A DNA stretch of 20,406 bases from SZUA-448 sp964602475 (GTDB taxonomy: Bacteria; Bacillota; Clostridia; Lachnospirales; Lachnospiraceae). The stretch's first letter is position 1. The number at the start of each line of letters is the position of its first letter. Location of the stretch: assembly GCA_964602475.1 (NCBI GenBank), contig CAZRRN010000050.1, positions 1-20,406 on the forward strand, read 5' to 3'. Made by a program: the position numbers and the translations under genes. Below, one piece after another: positions 1 through 7,388 of the stretch. Under the pieces are notes generated by a model that saw nothing but the letters and a program-made list of their open reading frames with translations, did not search any database and had not been told where the DNA came from.

Positions 1-8
1 ATATCAAC

Positions 9-44
9 CTGCTGATTTAGAACTGGAAACGGTTTAATCAGCAG
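9..44. repeat. Inverted repeat enclosing a cre-like sequence
   Basis: A perfect 9-bp inverted repeat (CTGCTGATT at 9-17, AATCAGCAG at 36-44) encloses an 18-nt loop. Positions 24-37 (TGGAAACGGTTTAA) match 12 of 14 positions of the Bacillus cre consensus TGWAANCGNTNWCA, including the central CG. There is no T-run on either side, so this does not look like a terminator. It may belong to the control region of a gene beyond the left edge. The assignment is weak because that gene is not visible. Confidence 0.3.
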
Positions 45-88
45 ACACTAATTAATTATCAATTGATTAGCAAAAACAAGTCATATAA

Positions 89-134
89 AAACACCGCCCC
101 AAAAAGAGCTTTTTCATCTCTTAGGGCGGTGTTT
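89..134 (-). terminator. Rho-independent terminator of guaB
   Basis: An 11-bp GC-rich stem (89-99 with 124-134, core ACACCGCCC/GGGCGGTGT) lies 13 bp past the guaB stop codon. On the minus strand it is followed directly by a T-rich run. The plus-strand side is also T-rich (GTTTGTTTTA), so it may work in both directions. Confidence 0.85.
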
Positions 135-147
135 GTTTTAATCAGAA

Positions 148-1605
148 TCAATTATCATCGACACTGTAATTCGGTGCCTCTTTGGTAATATGAATATCAT
201 GTGGATGACTTTCTTTCAGAGCCGCTGCCGACATTTTGATAAAACGTCCTGTCTCTTTCAGTGTCTCAATGTCTTTTGCTCCACAATACCCCATACCGGA
301 GCGGAGTCCGCCCATCAGTTGGAAAATGGTGTCCTCAACGGTTCCCTTATAGGCAACACGTCCTTCTACGCCCTCCGGAACCAGCTTCTTTGCCTCCGAC
401 TGGAAATACCGATCCTTACTTCCGTTCTCCATCGCAGCGATAGAACCCATACCACGGTACACCTTGTATTTTCTTCCCTGATACAGTTCAAAAGTTCCCG
501 GACTCTCATCGCAGCCGGCAAAAATACTTCCCATCATGCAGAGATTCGCTCCTGCAGCAATGGCTTTTGTAATGTCACCGGAGTATTTGATTCCGCCGTC
601 GGCGATTATCGGAATACCATATTCCTTGGCAACCGCATACGAATCCATAATTGCAGTAATCTGTGGGACACCGATTCCAGCAACCACACGGGTGGTGCAG
701 ATGGAGCCGGGACCAATTCCGACCTTAACACAGTCAACACCGGCTTCAATCAGAGCTTTTGTGCCTTCCCCGGTTGCAATGTTCCCGGCAATCAGGGCAA
801 GCTCCGGATAACTCCTGCGAATTTGTGCAATAACCCGAAGAACATTTGCCGAGTGTCCGTGCGCCGTATCAACAACAATTGCGTCAACCTTTGCCTTTAC
901 CAACGCTTCAACACGTTCCATTATATTCGCAGTAACTCCGACCCCTGCCGCACAAAGCAGACGTCCCTGGGCATCCTTTGCCGACAGCGGGTACTTGATC
1001 TGCTTTTCGATGTCCTTAATTGTAATCAGACCCTTCAGATTGCCTTTGGCATCAATAATCGGAAGCTTTTCCTTTCGTGCAGCGCCAAGAATCTTCTTGG
1101 CTTCCTCCAAGGTTACACCCTCTCTGGCAGTTACCAGACCTTCAGATGTCATAGATTCTTTGATTTTTTTCGTAAAATCGGTTTCAAATTTTAAATCTCG
1201 GTTCGTAATTATCCCGACCAGTTTCTTCCCTTCGGTAATCGGAACACCGGAAATCCGATATTTTGCCATTAAATCATTGGCGTCAGCCAGAGTGTGCTCC
1301 GGCGATAATGAAAAAGGATCAGTAATAACGCCGTTCTCGGAACGCTTTACCTTGTCAACCTCGTCAGCCTGTTCTTCAATTGACATGTTTTTATGGATCA
1401 CGCCGATTCCACCCTGCCGTGCCATTGCAATTGCCATACGGTGTTCGGTTACCGTGTCCATTCCCGCGCTCATCAGTGGGATGTTCAGTTTGATTTTTTT
1501 GGTCAGCTGTGTAGTCAAGTCGATCATGTTCGGTGTTACCTCGGAATACGCCGGTACCAGTAGCACATCGTCAAAGGTAATACCTTCACCAATCATTTTT
1601 CCCAT
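148..1605 (-). CDS. guaB: Inosine-5'-monophosphate dehydrogenase
   Basis: This 485-residue protein oxidises IMP to XMP with NAD+, the committed step of guanine nucleotide synthesis, in the cytoplasm. Its length is normal for bacterial IMPDH. The N-terminal signature TFDDVLLVPAYSEV (residues 10-23) opens the barrel. Two CBS domains lie at about residues 95-205. The active-site loop GPGSICTTRVV carries the catalytic cysteine C303, and the mobile-flap Arg-Tyr pair is R399-Y400. The start ATG at 1605 is fixed by a GGAGGA site at 1612-1617. The gene ends in its own terminator. The upstream gene on the same strand is separated by a weak hairpin (1640-1664), so guaB may have its own promoter or depend on readthrough; no convincing promoter was seen in the 69-bp gap. 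No purine riboswitch was recognised. Identification is secure. Confidence 0.98.
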   Translation of the reverse strand: MGKMIGEGITFDDVLLVPAYSEVTPNMIDLTTQLTKKIKLNIPLMSAGMDTVTEHRMAIAMARQGGIGVIHKNMSIEEQADEVDKVKRSENGVITDPFSLSPEHTLADANDLMAKYRISGVPITEGKKLVGIITNRDLKFETDFTKKIKESMTSEGLVTAREGVTLEEAKKILGAARKEKLPIIDAKGNLKGLITIKDIEKQIKYPLSAKDAQGRLLCAAGVGVTANIMERVEALVKAKVDAIVVDTAHGHSANVLRVIAQIRRSYPELALIAGNIATGEGTKALIEAGVDCVKVGIGPGSICTTRVVAGIGVPQITAIMDSYAVAKEYGIPIIADGGIKYSGDITKAIAAGANLCMMGSIFAGCDESPGTFELYQGRKYKVYRGMGSIAAMENGSKDRYFQSEAKKLVPEGVEGRVAYKGTVEDTIFQLMGGLRSGMGYCGAKDIETLKETGRFIKMSAAALKESHPHDIHITKEAPNYSVDDN

Positions 1606-1639
1606 GGTTCATCCTCCGTTTATTATTTTTGAAAAAGCA

Positions 1640-1664
1640 AATAGGAAGCTCATCACTTCCTATT
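1640..1664 (-). terminator. Weak rho-independent terminator after the 1675-2181 gene
   Basis: A 9-bp stem (AATAGGAAG 1640-1648 with CTTCCTATT 1656-1664) has a 7-nt loop. On the minus strand it is followed by TTTGCTTTTTC. The stem is AT-rich, so termination may be partial and some transcripts may read through into guaB. Confidence 0.55.
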
Positions 1665-1674
1665 AGTTACCGTA

Positions 1675-2181
1675 TCAATACTCAACCACTTTACGCGGTG
1701 ATTTCTGCTTGGCGAAAGAAAGCATCTTTTCGCCGGGCTCAAACAGTATCTTTACCATATTATTCTTCATGTCTTTACCGACCATTACATAAATCTTTGC
1801 ATCTTTCGCACCGGAAAGAAATTTCTTTTCATCCAGCTTCTGGTAGGTGTATCCGTCAAGCTCATGAGATCCGGTCGGCGCAATCACTTCAACACTCTCC
1901 ATGTCAATCTTCAATATGTTCTTTCTCTTATTGCCACCCATAATCTTGTCAAAATCGAACTGACCGTCACAAAAGATGTATTCATACTCGACATTCAGCA
2001 ACGGCATGAAATAAATGCTTGCCACTACAGCTACTGCACCAAGAAACATCACAATAGACTGACCAAATAAAAATCCTCCGACAAGTAAAAGACAATCGGC
2101 AGCAATAATCAGTACCTTCAGTGCTGTTGCCTTAGCATCCTTTTGCTTTTTGACTGCAGTTTCGGTATAAAGATCATTCAT
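1675..2181 (-). CDS. Conserved membrane protein of unknown function (DUF6106-like)
   Basis: This 168-residue protein has a short polar N-terminus, two closely spaced hydrophobic segments (about residues 20-40 and 44-62, separated by a short turn), and a soluble C-terminal domain that starts with NVEYEYIFCDGQFDFDKI. The layout, with a two-helix hairpin followed by a cytoplasmic beta-rich domain beginning LNVEYEY, resembles from memory the clostridial DUF6106 family. I could not check this, and no function is known to me. The start ATG at 2181 has a GAGAGGA-type site at 2193-2200, slightly far (about 11 nt). It is divergent from the cellobiose phosphorylase gene and lies upstream of guaB on the same strand, but a hairpin separates it from guaB. 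Coding capacity is well supported; function is unassigned. Confidence 0.8.
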   Translation of the reverse strand: MNDLYTETAVKKQKDAKATALKVLIIAADCLLLVGGFLFGQSIVMFLGAVAVVASIYFMPLLNVEYEYIFCDGQFDFDKIMGGNKRKNILKIDMESVEVIAPTGSHELDGYTYQKLDEKKFLSGAKDAKIYVMVGKDMKNNMVKILFEPGEKMLSFAKQKSPRKVVEY

Positions 2182-2251
2182 ATCTGCTTCAATCCTCTCC
2201 TATGTGTTATATCCGTTGTTGACTGTATCTGACAAAATTATGTTGCTGATT

Positions 2252-2280
2252 ATTATACTGATATAAAATCAAAAAGTAAA
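2252..2280 (-). promoter_or_regulatory. Candidate promoter for the 1675-2181 gene
   Basis: On the minus strand a perfect TATAAT -10 box lies at 2252-2257. TTTACT (4 of 6 to TTGACA) lies at 2275-2280 with a 17-bp spacer. This gives a leader of about 65 nt. The -10 is strong and the -35 is poor. Confidence 0.4.
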
Positions 2281-2321
2281 GCACTTTCAAAAAATTTTAC
2301 TTCTTTTTTATAAACTATGGG

Positions 2322-2350
2322 TTGTAAATTAAATCTTTCCATATTATAAT
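2322..2350 (+). promoter_or_regulatory. Promoter of the cellobiose phosphorylase gene
   Basis: TTGTAA (2322-2327) and a perfect TATAAT (2345-2350) are spaced by 17 bp, a good vegetative sigma-A promoter. The predicted start near 2357 gives a leader of about 83 nt. Confidence 0.7.
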
Positions 2351-2352
2351 AT

Positions 2353-2400
2353 TTACGATAACGATTAAGTAAGCAATATACCGGTGGTTTTGTTCCACCG
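2353..2400 (+). promoter_or_regulatory. Possible operator and leader hairpin upstream of cellobiose phosphorylase
   Basis: TTAC (2353-2356) and GTAA (2369-2372) form an imperfect inverted repeat around a central AACG right at the predicted transcription start, a position where LacI-type repressors often bind. Further down, CGGTGG (2382-2387) pairs with CCACCG (2395-2400) to form a leader hairpin ending about 25 nt before the ribosome binding site. Both are short; regulation by either is inference. Confidence 0.3.
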
Positions 2401-2439
2401 CCGTGTAATCACAATACGCCATGAAAGGTAGGGAAAAAC

Positions 2440-5001
2440 ATGCAATTCGGTTATTTTGATGATGCTGCCAAAGAGTACGTCATAACAACTCCTGAAACTC
2501 CATATCCCTGGATTAACTATCTTGGTTCACAGGAGTTCTTCTCTCTGATTTCCAACACAGCGGGAGGCTACAGTTTCTTTAAGGATGCCAAGCTCCGCCG
2601 TATTACCCGGTTCCGGTACAATAATGTTCCGCTTGATCTAGGAGGCGGACGTTATTACTATCTGTATGATGACGGTGATTTCTGGTCTCCCGGTTATGCA
2701 CCGGCGAAGAAGAAGCTTGATTCCTACGAATGCCGTCACGGTATGGGATATACCCGAATCAAAGGTTCCCGCGGCAGTATTGAGACCGAAGTAACCTTCT
2801 TTGTTCCGCTTAACTGCAATGCGGAAATTCACCGTGTAACCGTAAGCAACACCGGTTCGGCTAAAAAGTCCGTTAAGCTTTTCTCTTTTCTGGAATGGTG
2901 CCTCTGGAATGCTGCCGACGACAGTTCGAATTTCCAGCGGAACTTCAGTACCGGTGAGGTTGAAATTCAGGGCTCTGCGATTTACCATAAGACCGAATAC
3001 AAGGAACGACGCGATCACTATGCGTTTTTTACGGTAAATGCTCCGATTTCCGGCTTTGATACTGCTCGTGACAGCTTTATCGGAGTCTACGGCGGTTTTG
3101 ATGCTCCGAAAGCAGTCGTTGCCGGTGCTTCCGGAAATTCTGTTGCCAACGGATGGTCTCCGGTTGCTTCTCACTGCGTGGATATTACATTGAATCCCGG
3201 CGAAAGCAAAACTTTGATTTTCCTTCTCGGATATATCGAAAATGAACATGATAAAAAATGGGCATACCAGACCGGAACGCTCGAACCGGAAAACATTTCC
3301 GGAACTACCGACGAAAAAACGGTGGAAGCAATTACAAACGGTGCTCTTGTTCAGTCGTATTACGCCCCGAACGGGGAGAACATCATCGATAAGCAGAAAG
3401 CCCATGAGATGATGAATAAATTCTCTACCACCGAAGCGGTCGATGCTGCATTTGACGAACTGAACGCTTACTGGGACCAGCTTCTATCCAAATATACCTG
3501 CAGCACTCCCGAGAAGAAGACCGACCGTATGGTCAACATCTGGAACCAGTACCAGTGTATGGTCACCTTTAACCTGTCCCGCAGCGCTTCTTATTTTGAA
3601 TCCGGAATCGGCCGTGGTATGGGGTTCCGCGATTCCAACCAGGATCTGCTCGGATTTGTTCACCAGATACCGGACCGCGCCAGAGAACGTATCATCGACC
3701 TTGCCTCCACTCAGCTGGAAGACGGCGGAGCCTATCATCAGTACCAGCCGCTCACCAAAAAGGGAAATGACGAAATCGGCGGAAATTTTAACGACGATCC
3801 GCTCTGGCTGGTGCTTGCCGTTACTACTTATATTAAGGAGACCGGCGATTACAGTATTTTGGATGTAATGACCCCGTTTGATAACCATATTGAGACCTCA
3901 GTTCCAATGGCCGATCATCTGAAGCGTGCTGTAGATCATGTCATTCATAATGTCGGACCTCATGGTCTTCCTTTGATCGGACGTGCCGATTGGAATGACT
4001 GTCTCAATCTGAACTGCTTTTCCACCGAATCAGGTGAATCCTTCCAGACCCTGACCGGAAAAGACGGCAAGGTTGCGGAATCCGTCATGATTGCCGGAAT
4101 GTTTACCTATATTGGTGAAGAATATGCACTGCTGATGAAAAAGATTGGCCAAACCGCAGAATATGACCGTGTCATGAAAGAAGTTGAACACATGAGAGCT
4201 GTCATTATGCGTGACGGATATGACGGTGAATGGTTTCTGCGCGCATATGATGATTACAGCAAAAAGGTCGGAAGCAATGAATGTGAAGAAGGCAAGATTT
4301 TCATTGAATCGCAGGGCTTCTGCGTCCTTGGAAAATGTGGTCTTGAAGACGGCAAAGCACTAAAGGCGCTTGACTCCGTAGAAAAATACCTCGGTACACA
4401 ATATGGTCTTGTACTGAATAATCCGGCATTTACGCATTATTATGTGGAATACGGTGAAATATCAACCTATCCGGGTGGTTATAAAGAAAATGCCGGTATT
4501 TTCTGTCACAACAATGCATGGATCATGATTGCAGAAGCCGTTATGGGACGTGGAGACAAAGCCTTTGACTACTACACGAGAATTGCTCCGGCCTATACTG
4601 AAGAATACTCTGAGATACACCGTCTTGAGCCGTACTGCTATGCGCAGATGGTTGCCGGAAAAGATGCAAAGCGCTTCGGTGAGGCAAAGAACTCCTGGCT
4701 GACCGGTACCGCCTCCTGGAATTTCGTAGCCATCTCACAGTATATTCTTGGAATCAAACCGGAATTTGACGGATTGATGATTGACCCCTCCATTCCGGCA
4801 GACTGGGACGGATATACAGTGAACCGTGTATTCCGCGGCGACACCTACAACATCCATGTATCCAATCCAGACCATGTATGCACCGGTGTTTCCTCACTTA
4901 CCGCAGACGGCAGAGAGCTGTCATTGAATGCAGACGGAAAAGCAGTTCTTCCCCTCTTTGGTGACGGAAGAGCACATGAAATCAAGGTAATCATGGGCTG
5001 A
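2440..5001 (+). CDS. cbp: Cellobiose phosphorylase (glycoside hydrolase family 94)
   Basis: The 853-residue cytoplasmic enzyme splits cellobiose with phosphate into glucose-1-phosphate and glucose, saving one ATP relative to hydrolysis. Almost the whole chain resembles, from memory, the C. thermocellum cellobiose phosphorylase (about 811 residues). Visible family marks are the N-terminal beta-sandwich start (GYFDDAAKEYVITTPETPYP), SRSASYFESGIGRGMGFRDS (residues 380-399), the FNDDPLWL motif at 450-457 that holds the general acid (D452 or D453), IGRADWNDCLN (513-523), and GIFCHNNAW (686-694) whose histidine H690 belongs to the phosphate-site region. There is no signal peptide. Residues about 276-313 are an apparent extra segment. 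The start ATG at 2440 is preceded by AGGTAGGG at 2426-2433. The gene stands alone with its own promoter and terminator; no cellobiose transporter is in view. Confidence 0.95.
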   Translation: MQFGYFDDAAKEYVITTPETPYPWINYLGSQEFFSLISNTAGGYSFFKDAKLRRITRFRYNNVPLDLGGGRYYYLYDDGDFWSPGYAPAKKKLDSYECRHGMGYTRIKGSRGSIETEVTFFVPLNCNAEIHRVTVSNTGSAKKSVKLFSFLEWCLWNAADDSSNFQRNFSTGEVEIQGSAIYHKTEYKERRDHYAFFTVNAPISGFDTARDSFIGVYGGFDAPKAVVAGASGNSVANGWSPVASHCVDITLNPGESKTLIFLLGYIENEHDKKWAYQTGTLEPENISGTTDEKTVEAITNGALVQSYYAPNGENIIDKQKAHEMMNKFSTTEAVDAAFDELNAYWDQLLSKYTCSTPEKKTDRMVNIWNQYQCMVTFNLSRSASYFESGIGRGMGFRDSNQDLLGFVHQIPDRARERIIDLASTQLEDGGAYHQYQPLTKKGNDEIGGNFNDDPLWLVLAVTTYIKETGDYSILDVMTPFDNHIETSVPMADHLKRAVDHVIHNVGPHGLPLIGRADWNDCLNLNCFSTESGESFQTLTGKDGKVAESVMIAGMFTYIGEEYALLMKKIGQTAEYDRVMKEVEHMRAVIMRDGYDGEWFLRAYDDYSKKVGSNECEEGKIFIESQGFCVLGKCGLEDGKALKALDSVEKYLGTQYGLVLNNPAFTHYYVEYGEISTYPGGYKENAGIFCHNNAWIMIAEAVMGRGDKAFDYYTRIAPAYTEEYSEIHRLEPYCYAQMVAGKDAKRFGEAKNSWLTGTASWNFVAISQYILGIKPEFDGLMIDPSIPADWDGYTVNRVFRGDTYNIHVSNPDHVCTGVSSLTADGRELSLNADGKAVLPLFGDGRAHEIKVIMG

Positions 5002-5097
5002 CCCCGAACAGTCTTTGTGTCAGACAGCTCGTAACCACAATATCTGCAGAATAAATTAATTCGCTTAGTGAAAATTTTTCTTACTTTATACCCCTTC

Positions 5098-5135
5098 AAA
5101 ACAGCGGCACCGAAAGTATTCGGTGCCGCTGTTTT
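5098..5135 (+). terminator. Rho-independent terminator of cellobiose phosphorylase
   Basis: A perfect 17-bp stem (5098-5114 with 5119-5135) has a 4-nt AGTA loop and a GC-rich core (CAGCGGCACCGAA). It is flanked by A and T runs that are part of the stem. It lies about 97 bp past the stop codon; nothing else is recognised in that gap. Confidence 0.85.
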
Positions 5136-5362
5136 ACCGCTTCTCCGGCTTATTTGCTTTCTTTTAACAAAAAGTTTATACTTTTCTTCTTTTTTTGTAG
5201 TTCGAATTATGATACACTACCTTTGCTGTATATCACATTGAATAAGTTATATTCGATTATGATTGCAGAATTATTTATCAAACCACGTGTCGCACTATTG
5301 ATATTGAACTCATGTGATAAACTATCATATTTGAATTCTTTGTGATTCAGGAAAGTGACTCT
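5136..5362 (+). other. Intergenic region upstream of the 5363 gene
   Basis: This AT-rich stretch of 227 bp contains no convincing gene. A small hairpin/operator-like repeat TGATA-AAC-TATCA lies at 5315-5327. TTGATA at 5298-5303 with TATCAT at 5323-5328 (19-bp spacer) and TATGAT at 5208-5213 are weak promoter candidates; none is convincing. A 63-codon open frame here has no good ribosome binding site and low-complexity Phe-rich sequence, so it is not called. Confidence 0.4.
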
Positions 5363-6097
5363 ATGGACCTCAGGAAAAGCCGTCTTGGCGATGACGCAGC
5401 AATCTATGCACCGCGCGATGAGCGGACAGAAAAACAAAAATGGCAGGATATGACCCGTTCGGAACGGTTCACTCATTTTAAGGAATACTATCTCGGTAAG
5501 ACTCTGCTGATAATTGCGGCGCTTGCTCTGGTGATTTATTTTCTTTATTCAGTGTTCTCTCCGAAGCCGGCAACCGTTCTTTCGGTTGCGGTTACAGACT
5601 ATACGTATCTGTCAGAGACCTTCAGTCAGATTTCCGAAGCCTTTACCGAATATCTTGAACTGGATCCGGAAACCGCAACGGTCAATCTTGACTGCACCTA
5701 TCTTACCTCTGATTACTCTTCGGTGGAAAAGCTTTCTATTTACGTCTATACCGGAGAGCTTGACATCTTCATTGCTCCCGAAGATACCTTCAGAGAATAT
5801 GCACAGCGCGGAACCATTTCCGGACTTTCTTCTCTACTTCCGAGTGACACCTTTCTCTCCTTAAGCGACCGGTTTTTAATGACAGAAATTGTTGAGACCG
5901 ATGTGGATGATTCAATCATAAGCATTGGAGAAACCGACGCCTATGGAATTTATCTTGATTCTCTTTCGATTTTTGAGCCTTACTCGTATGAGGGAAGCAG
6001 ACCGGTTATCGGCATCTTCACTACAGGAAAGAACAATGAAAATGCAGTTGATTTTATTAACTATCTGTTCGAGCATTACAGTGCTTCCGGCGAATGA
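5363..6097 (+). CDS. Single-pass membrane protein of unknown function, large extracytoplasmic domain
   Basis: This 244-residue protein has a charged cytoplasmic N-terminus of about 44 residues with the segment KQKWQDMTRSERFTHFKEYY, one transmembrane helix (about 45-66, GKTLLIIAALALVIYFLYSVF), and an exported domain of about 178 residues. I recognise this architecture from many Lachnospiraceae genomes but know no function. The outer domain has alternating strands and helices faintly like solute-binding folds (for example LDIFIAPEDTFREYA), which is inference only. A GTG start at 5342 is possible, but the ATG at 5363 has AGGAAAG at 5349-5355 with proper spacing, so I chose it. The gene is convergent with asd and shares a terminator with it. 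Confidence 0.8.
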   Translation: MDLRKSRLGDDAAIYAPRDERTEKQKWQDMTRSERFTHFKEYYLGKTLLIIAALALVIYFLYSVFSPKPATVLSVAVTDYTYLSETFSQISEAFTEYLELDPETATVNLDCTYLTSDYSSVEKLSIYVYTGELDIFIAPEDTFREYAQRGTISGLSSLLPSDTFLSLSDRFLMTEIVETDVDDSIISIGETDAYGIYLDSLSIFEPYSYEGSRPVIGIFTTGKNNENAVDFINYLFEHYSASGE

Positions 6098-6119
6098 ACC
6101 TATATTAAACAAGTATTAA

Positions 6120-6147
6120 AAAAGGATTACCCTTCGGTAATCCTTTT
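6120..6147. terminator. Bidirectional terminator between the 5363 gene and asd
   Basis: A 12-bp stem (6120-6131 with 6136-6147, core AAGGATTACC/GGTAATCCTT) has a CTTC loop. On the minus strand it is followed by a long T-run (TTTTTTTAATA) just past the asd stop. On the plus strand the stem's own TTTT and a T-rich tail follow. It serves two converging genes. Confidence 0.85.
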
Positions 6148-6150
6148 GAT

Positions 6151-7233
6151 TTATTTGGATTTGATATAACCCTTTGCGGTTAAAAGCTCCGCTGACAGCA
6201 CCCCACCACCAGCTGCTCCTCGCAGCGTGTTGTGGGAAAGACCGACAAACTTATAATCAAACATGGTATCTTCACGCAGACGACCTGCGCAAACTGCCAT
6301 TCCGTTCTCAGTGTCACGGTCAAGTGCCGACTGCGGACGGTTCTCCTCTTCAAAATAATGAATGAACTGCTTTGGAGCACTCGGAAGTTCAAGCTCCTGC
6401 GGAAGTCCTCTGAATTCTGCCCATGCCTTTATAATTTCTTCTTTACTCGGTTTATTCTCAAAATTGACAAATACCGCAGCGGTATGTCCGTTACTGACAG
6501 GAACACGGATACACTGTGTTGTAATCAACGGAGCCTCCGCCTTTACAATCACACCGTCAACAACCTTACCCCAGATACGCAGCGGTTCCTGCTCGCTTTT
6601 TTCTTCTTCTCCGCCGATGTACGGTATAACGTTGTCAATCATCTCAGGCCATTCCTTGAATGTCTTCCCTGCTCCGGAAATTGCTTGATAGGTTGTTGCA
6701 ACCACCTGCTTGATTCCGTATTTACGAAGCGGGTGCAGCATCGGCGTATAGCTCTGAATCGAGCAGTTTGGTTTTACTGCAATAAATCCGCTCTTCGTAC
6801 CGAGACGCCTACGCTGATGTTCAATTACCTCAAGATGCTCCGGATTCAGTTCCGGAACCACCATCGGTACATCCGGAGTCCAACGGTGAGCACTGTTATT
6901 GGAAACAACAGGCGTTTCGGCTTTTGCGTAAGCTTCTTCAATCGCACGGATTTCTTCCTTTGTCATATCAACCGCACTGAACACAAAATCAACCTCTTTT
7001 GCTACTGCCTCAACCTCATTCACATTCTTAACAATCATTTTCTTGACTGCTTCAGGCATCGGAGTTGTCATCTTCCAGCGGGCACCGACTGCTTCTTCAT
7101 AAGTCTTCCCTGCACTTCTCGGACTTGCAGCCACCACCGCAAGCTGAAACCACGGATGATTCTCCAGTAAGGTTACAAATCTCTGTCCTACCATTCCGGT
7201 AGCACCTAAAACACCGACTCTAAGTTTATCCAT
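6151..7233 (-). CDS. asd: Aspartate-semialdehyde dehydrogenase
   Basis: The 360-residue enzyme reduces aspartyl phosphate to aspartate semialdehyde with NADPH, at the branch to lysine/diaminopimelate, threonine and methionine. The Rossmann motif GVLGATGMVGQRF is at residues 7-19. The active-site cysteine is C157 in AVKPNCSIQSY, and the catalytic histidine is H250 in CIRVPVSNGHTA. The lengthy form with KPNCSIQ resembles the archaeal/fungal-type branch of the family, also common in Clostridia, rather than the E. coli type. The start ATG at 7233 has a GGGGAGGA site at 7238-7245. A candidate promoter lies at 7291-7319, so it is probably transcribed on its own, although no clear terminator closes the upstream dusB operon. 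Confidence 0.96.
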   Translation of the reverse strand: MDKLRVGVLGATGMVGQRFVTLLENHPWFQLAVVAASPRSAGKTYEEAVGARWKMTTPMPEAVKKMIVKNVNEVEAVAKEVDFVFSAVDMTKEEIRAIEEAYAKAETPVVSNNSAHRWTPDVPMVVPELNPEHLEVIEHQRRRLGTKSGFIAVKPNCSIQSYTPMLHPLRKYGIKQVVATTYQAISGAGKTFKEWPEMIDNVIPYIGGEEEKSEQEPLRIWGKVVDGVIVKAEAPLITTQCIRVPVSNGHTAAVFVNFENKPSKEEIIKAWAEFRGLPQELELPSAPKQFIHYFEEENRPQSALDRDTENGMAVCAGRLREDTMFDYKFVGLSHNTLRGAAGGGVLSAELLTAKGYIKSK

Positions 7234-7290
7234 TTCGTCCTCCCCATGCTCCGTGTCTTTCTGCGGCGCACATTTGTTTTTTCTATTGAA

Positions 7291-7319
7291 ATATTACACC
7301 CGAAGATATAAAAAAACAA
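7291..7319 (-). promoter_or_regulatory. Candidate promoter of asd
   Basis: On the minus strand, TTGTTT (7314-7319) and TAATAT (7291-7296) are separated by 17 bp, each matching 4 of 6 consensus positions. The region 7234-7388 between asd and dusB has no strong hairpin with a T-run, so readthrough from dusB is also possible. Confidence 0.45.
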
Positions 7320-7388
7320 GAAGAAAAATAATTTTTGTTAAATATATACGAAAGTCCGCTTCTGACGGATAGGGTTCTGTCTAAATTG

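Noticed and set aside
190..1194. Long plus-strand open frame opposite guaB
   Set aside because: It is antisense to a clear guaB reading frame, its product has no recognisable features, and it lacks a credible start site.
1606..1674. Purine riboswitch ahead of guaB
   Set aside because: The gap is only 69 bp and is mostly the hairpin of the upstream gene; the purine aptamer core was not found.
2638..3405. Minus-strand open frame opposite cellobiose phosphorylase
   Set aside because: It is a shadow of the GH94 coding sequence with no motif and no ribosome binding site of note.
5154..5345. 63-codon open frame upstream of the membrane protein gene
   Set aside because: Phe-rich low-complexity product, no ribosome binding site, and AT-rich intergenic composition.
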